DNA of 64,000 nucleotides from Treponema parvum (GTDB lineage: Bacteria; Spirochaetota; Spirochaetia; Treponematales; Treponemataceae). Of the stretch, positions 63,985 to 64,000 are shown in pieces. Made by a program: the position numbers and the translations under genes. How positions within the stretch are numbered: position 1 is the stretch's first letter; each line of letters starts with the position of its first letter. The notes beneath the pieces were generated by a model. It made no database searches. It saw only the letters and a program-made list of their open reading frames with translations, and was not told the DNA's origin. The DNA lies in assembly GCF_017893965.1 (NCBI RefSeq), contig NZ_CP054142.1:1116001-1180000 (forward strand). The letters run 5' to 3'.

Positions 63985-64000
63985 GAATTGCACTCAGTCG

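Overview
The window is spirochaete chromosome, almost certainly Treponema. It carries a complete rrn operon of treponeme type (16S, tRNA-Ala, 23S, 5S). It also carries a UPF0164/PorV-like barrel, a SpoIIE-type phosphatase with a huge sensory region, a DUF4912 plus GH57 pair, an HU-LysM membrane protein and a very long FlgD-Ig-ended surface protein. No species is claimed.

Left arm (1-13000) is sugar-acid and solute import. A minus-strand operon uxuA, rraA-like, SDR, dctP reads as hexuronate catabolism plus TRAP uptake, with a divergent AraC regulator. A ROK repressor is divergent from a second operon: an M24-like protein, a ribose-type ABC transporter (binding protein, ATPase, permease) and an MlrC-type M81 peptidase. 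The middle of that operon has a leader with four consecutive hairpins.

13000-25100 holds DUF4912 and a GH57 branching-enzyme homologue that has lost both catalytic residues, a UPF0164 outer-membrane protein, and a divergent pair (TPR-like protein, 1551-aa propeller/HAMP/SpoIIE phosphatase) followed by a small coiled-coil protein. 25150-30600 is the rrn operon with promoter, boxA-like motifs, processing stems and a perfect terminator. Just after it lie two decayed echoes of the 5S tail and terminator.

30960-36360 looks acquired: a Na+/solute symporter with a small membrane partner, a decayed ISAs1-type transposase, an NCS1 permease and a C69 dipeptidase, with codon choice (GGT, GTT, GCT) unlike the neighbours. 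36500-43900 is a LacI-controlled LplABC-type sugar importer with a TIM-barrel isomerase and a LamG-like metallophosphoesterase.

43950-51800 holds a minus-strand HU gene and an HU-TM-LysM gene, divergent from the 2069-aa surface protein. Then come tRNA-Phe, a TauE/SafE permease, an FMN/FAD flavoprotein lipoprotein, and a broken toxin-antitoxin locus in which a PIN toxin is truncated into a HicB fragment. 55700-62420 is one tightly overlapped operon: ankyrin protein, murG, cvpA, clamp-loader delta-prime, cytoplasmic histidine kinase, sigma-54 response regulator. glgC converges on it and its upstream region ends the window.

Several genes (araC-like, HU, the surface protein, the ankyrin gene) have a -10 box 6-8 nt before the ATG and no Shine-Dalgarno, which suggests leaderless mRNAs. 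No CRISPR array or intact mobile element was seen.
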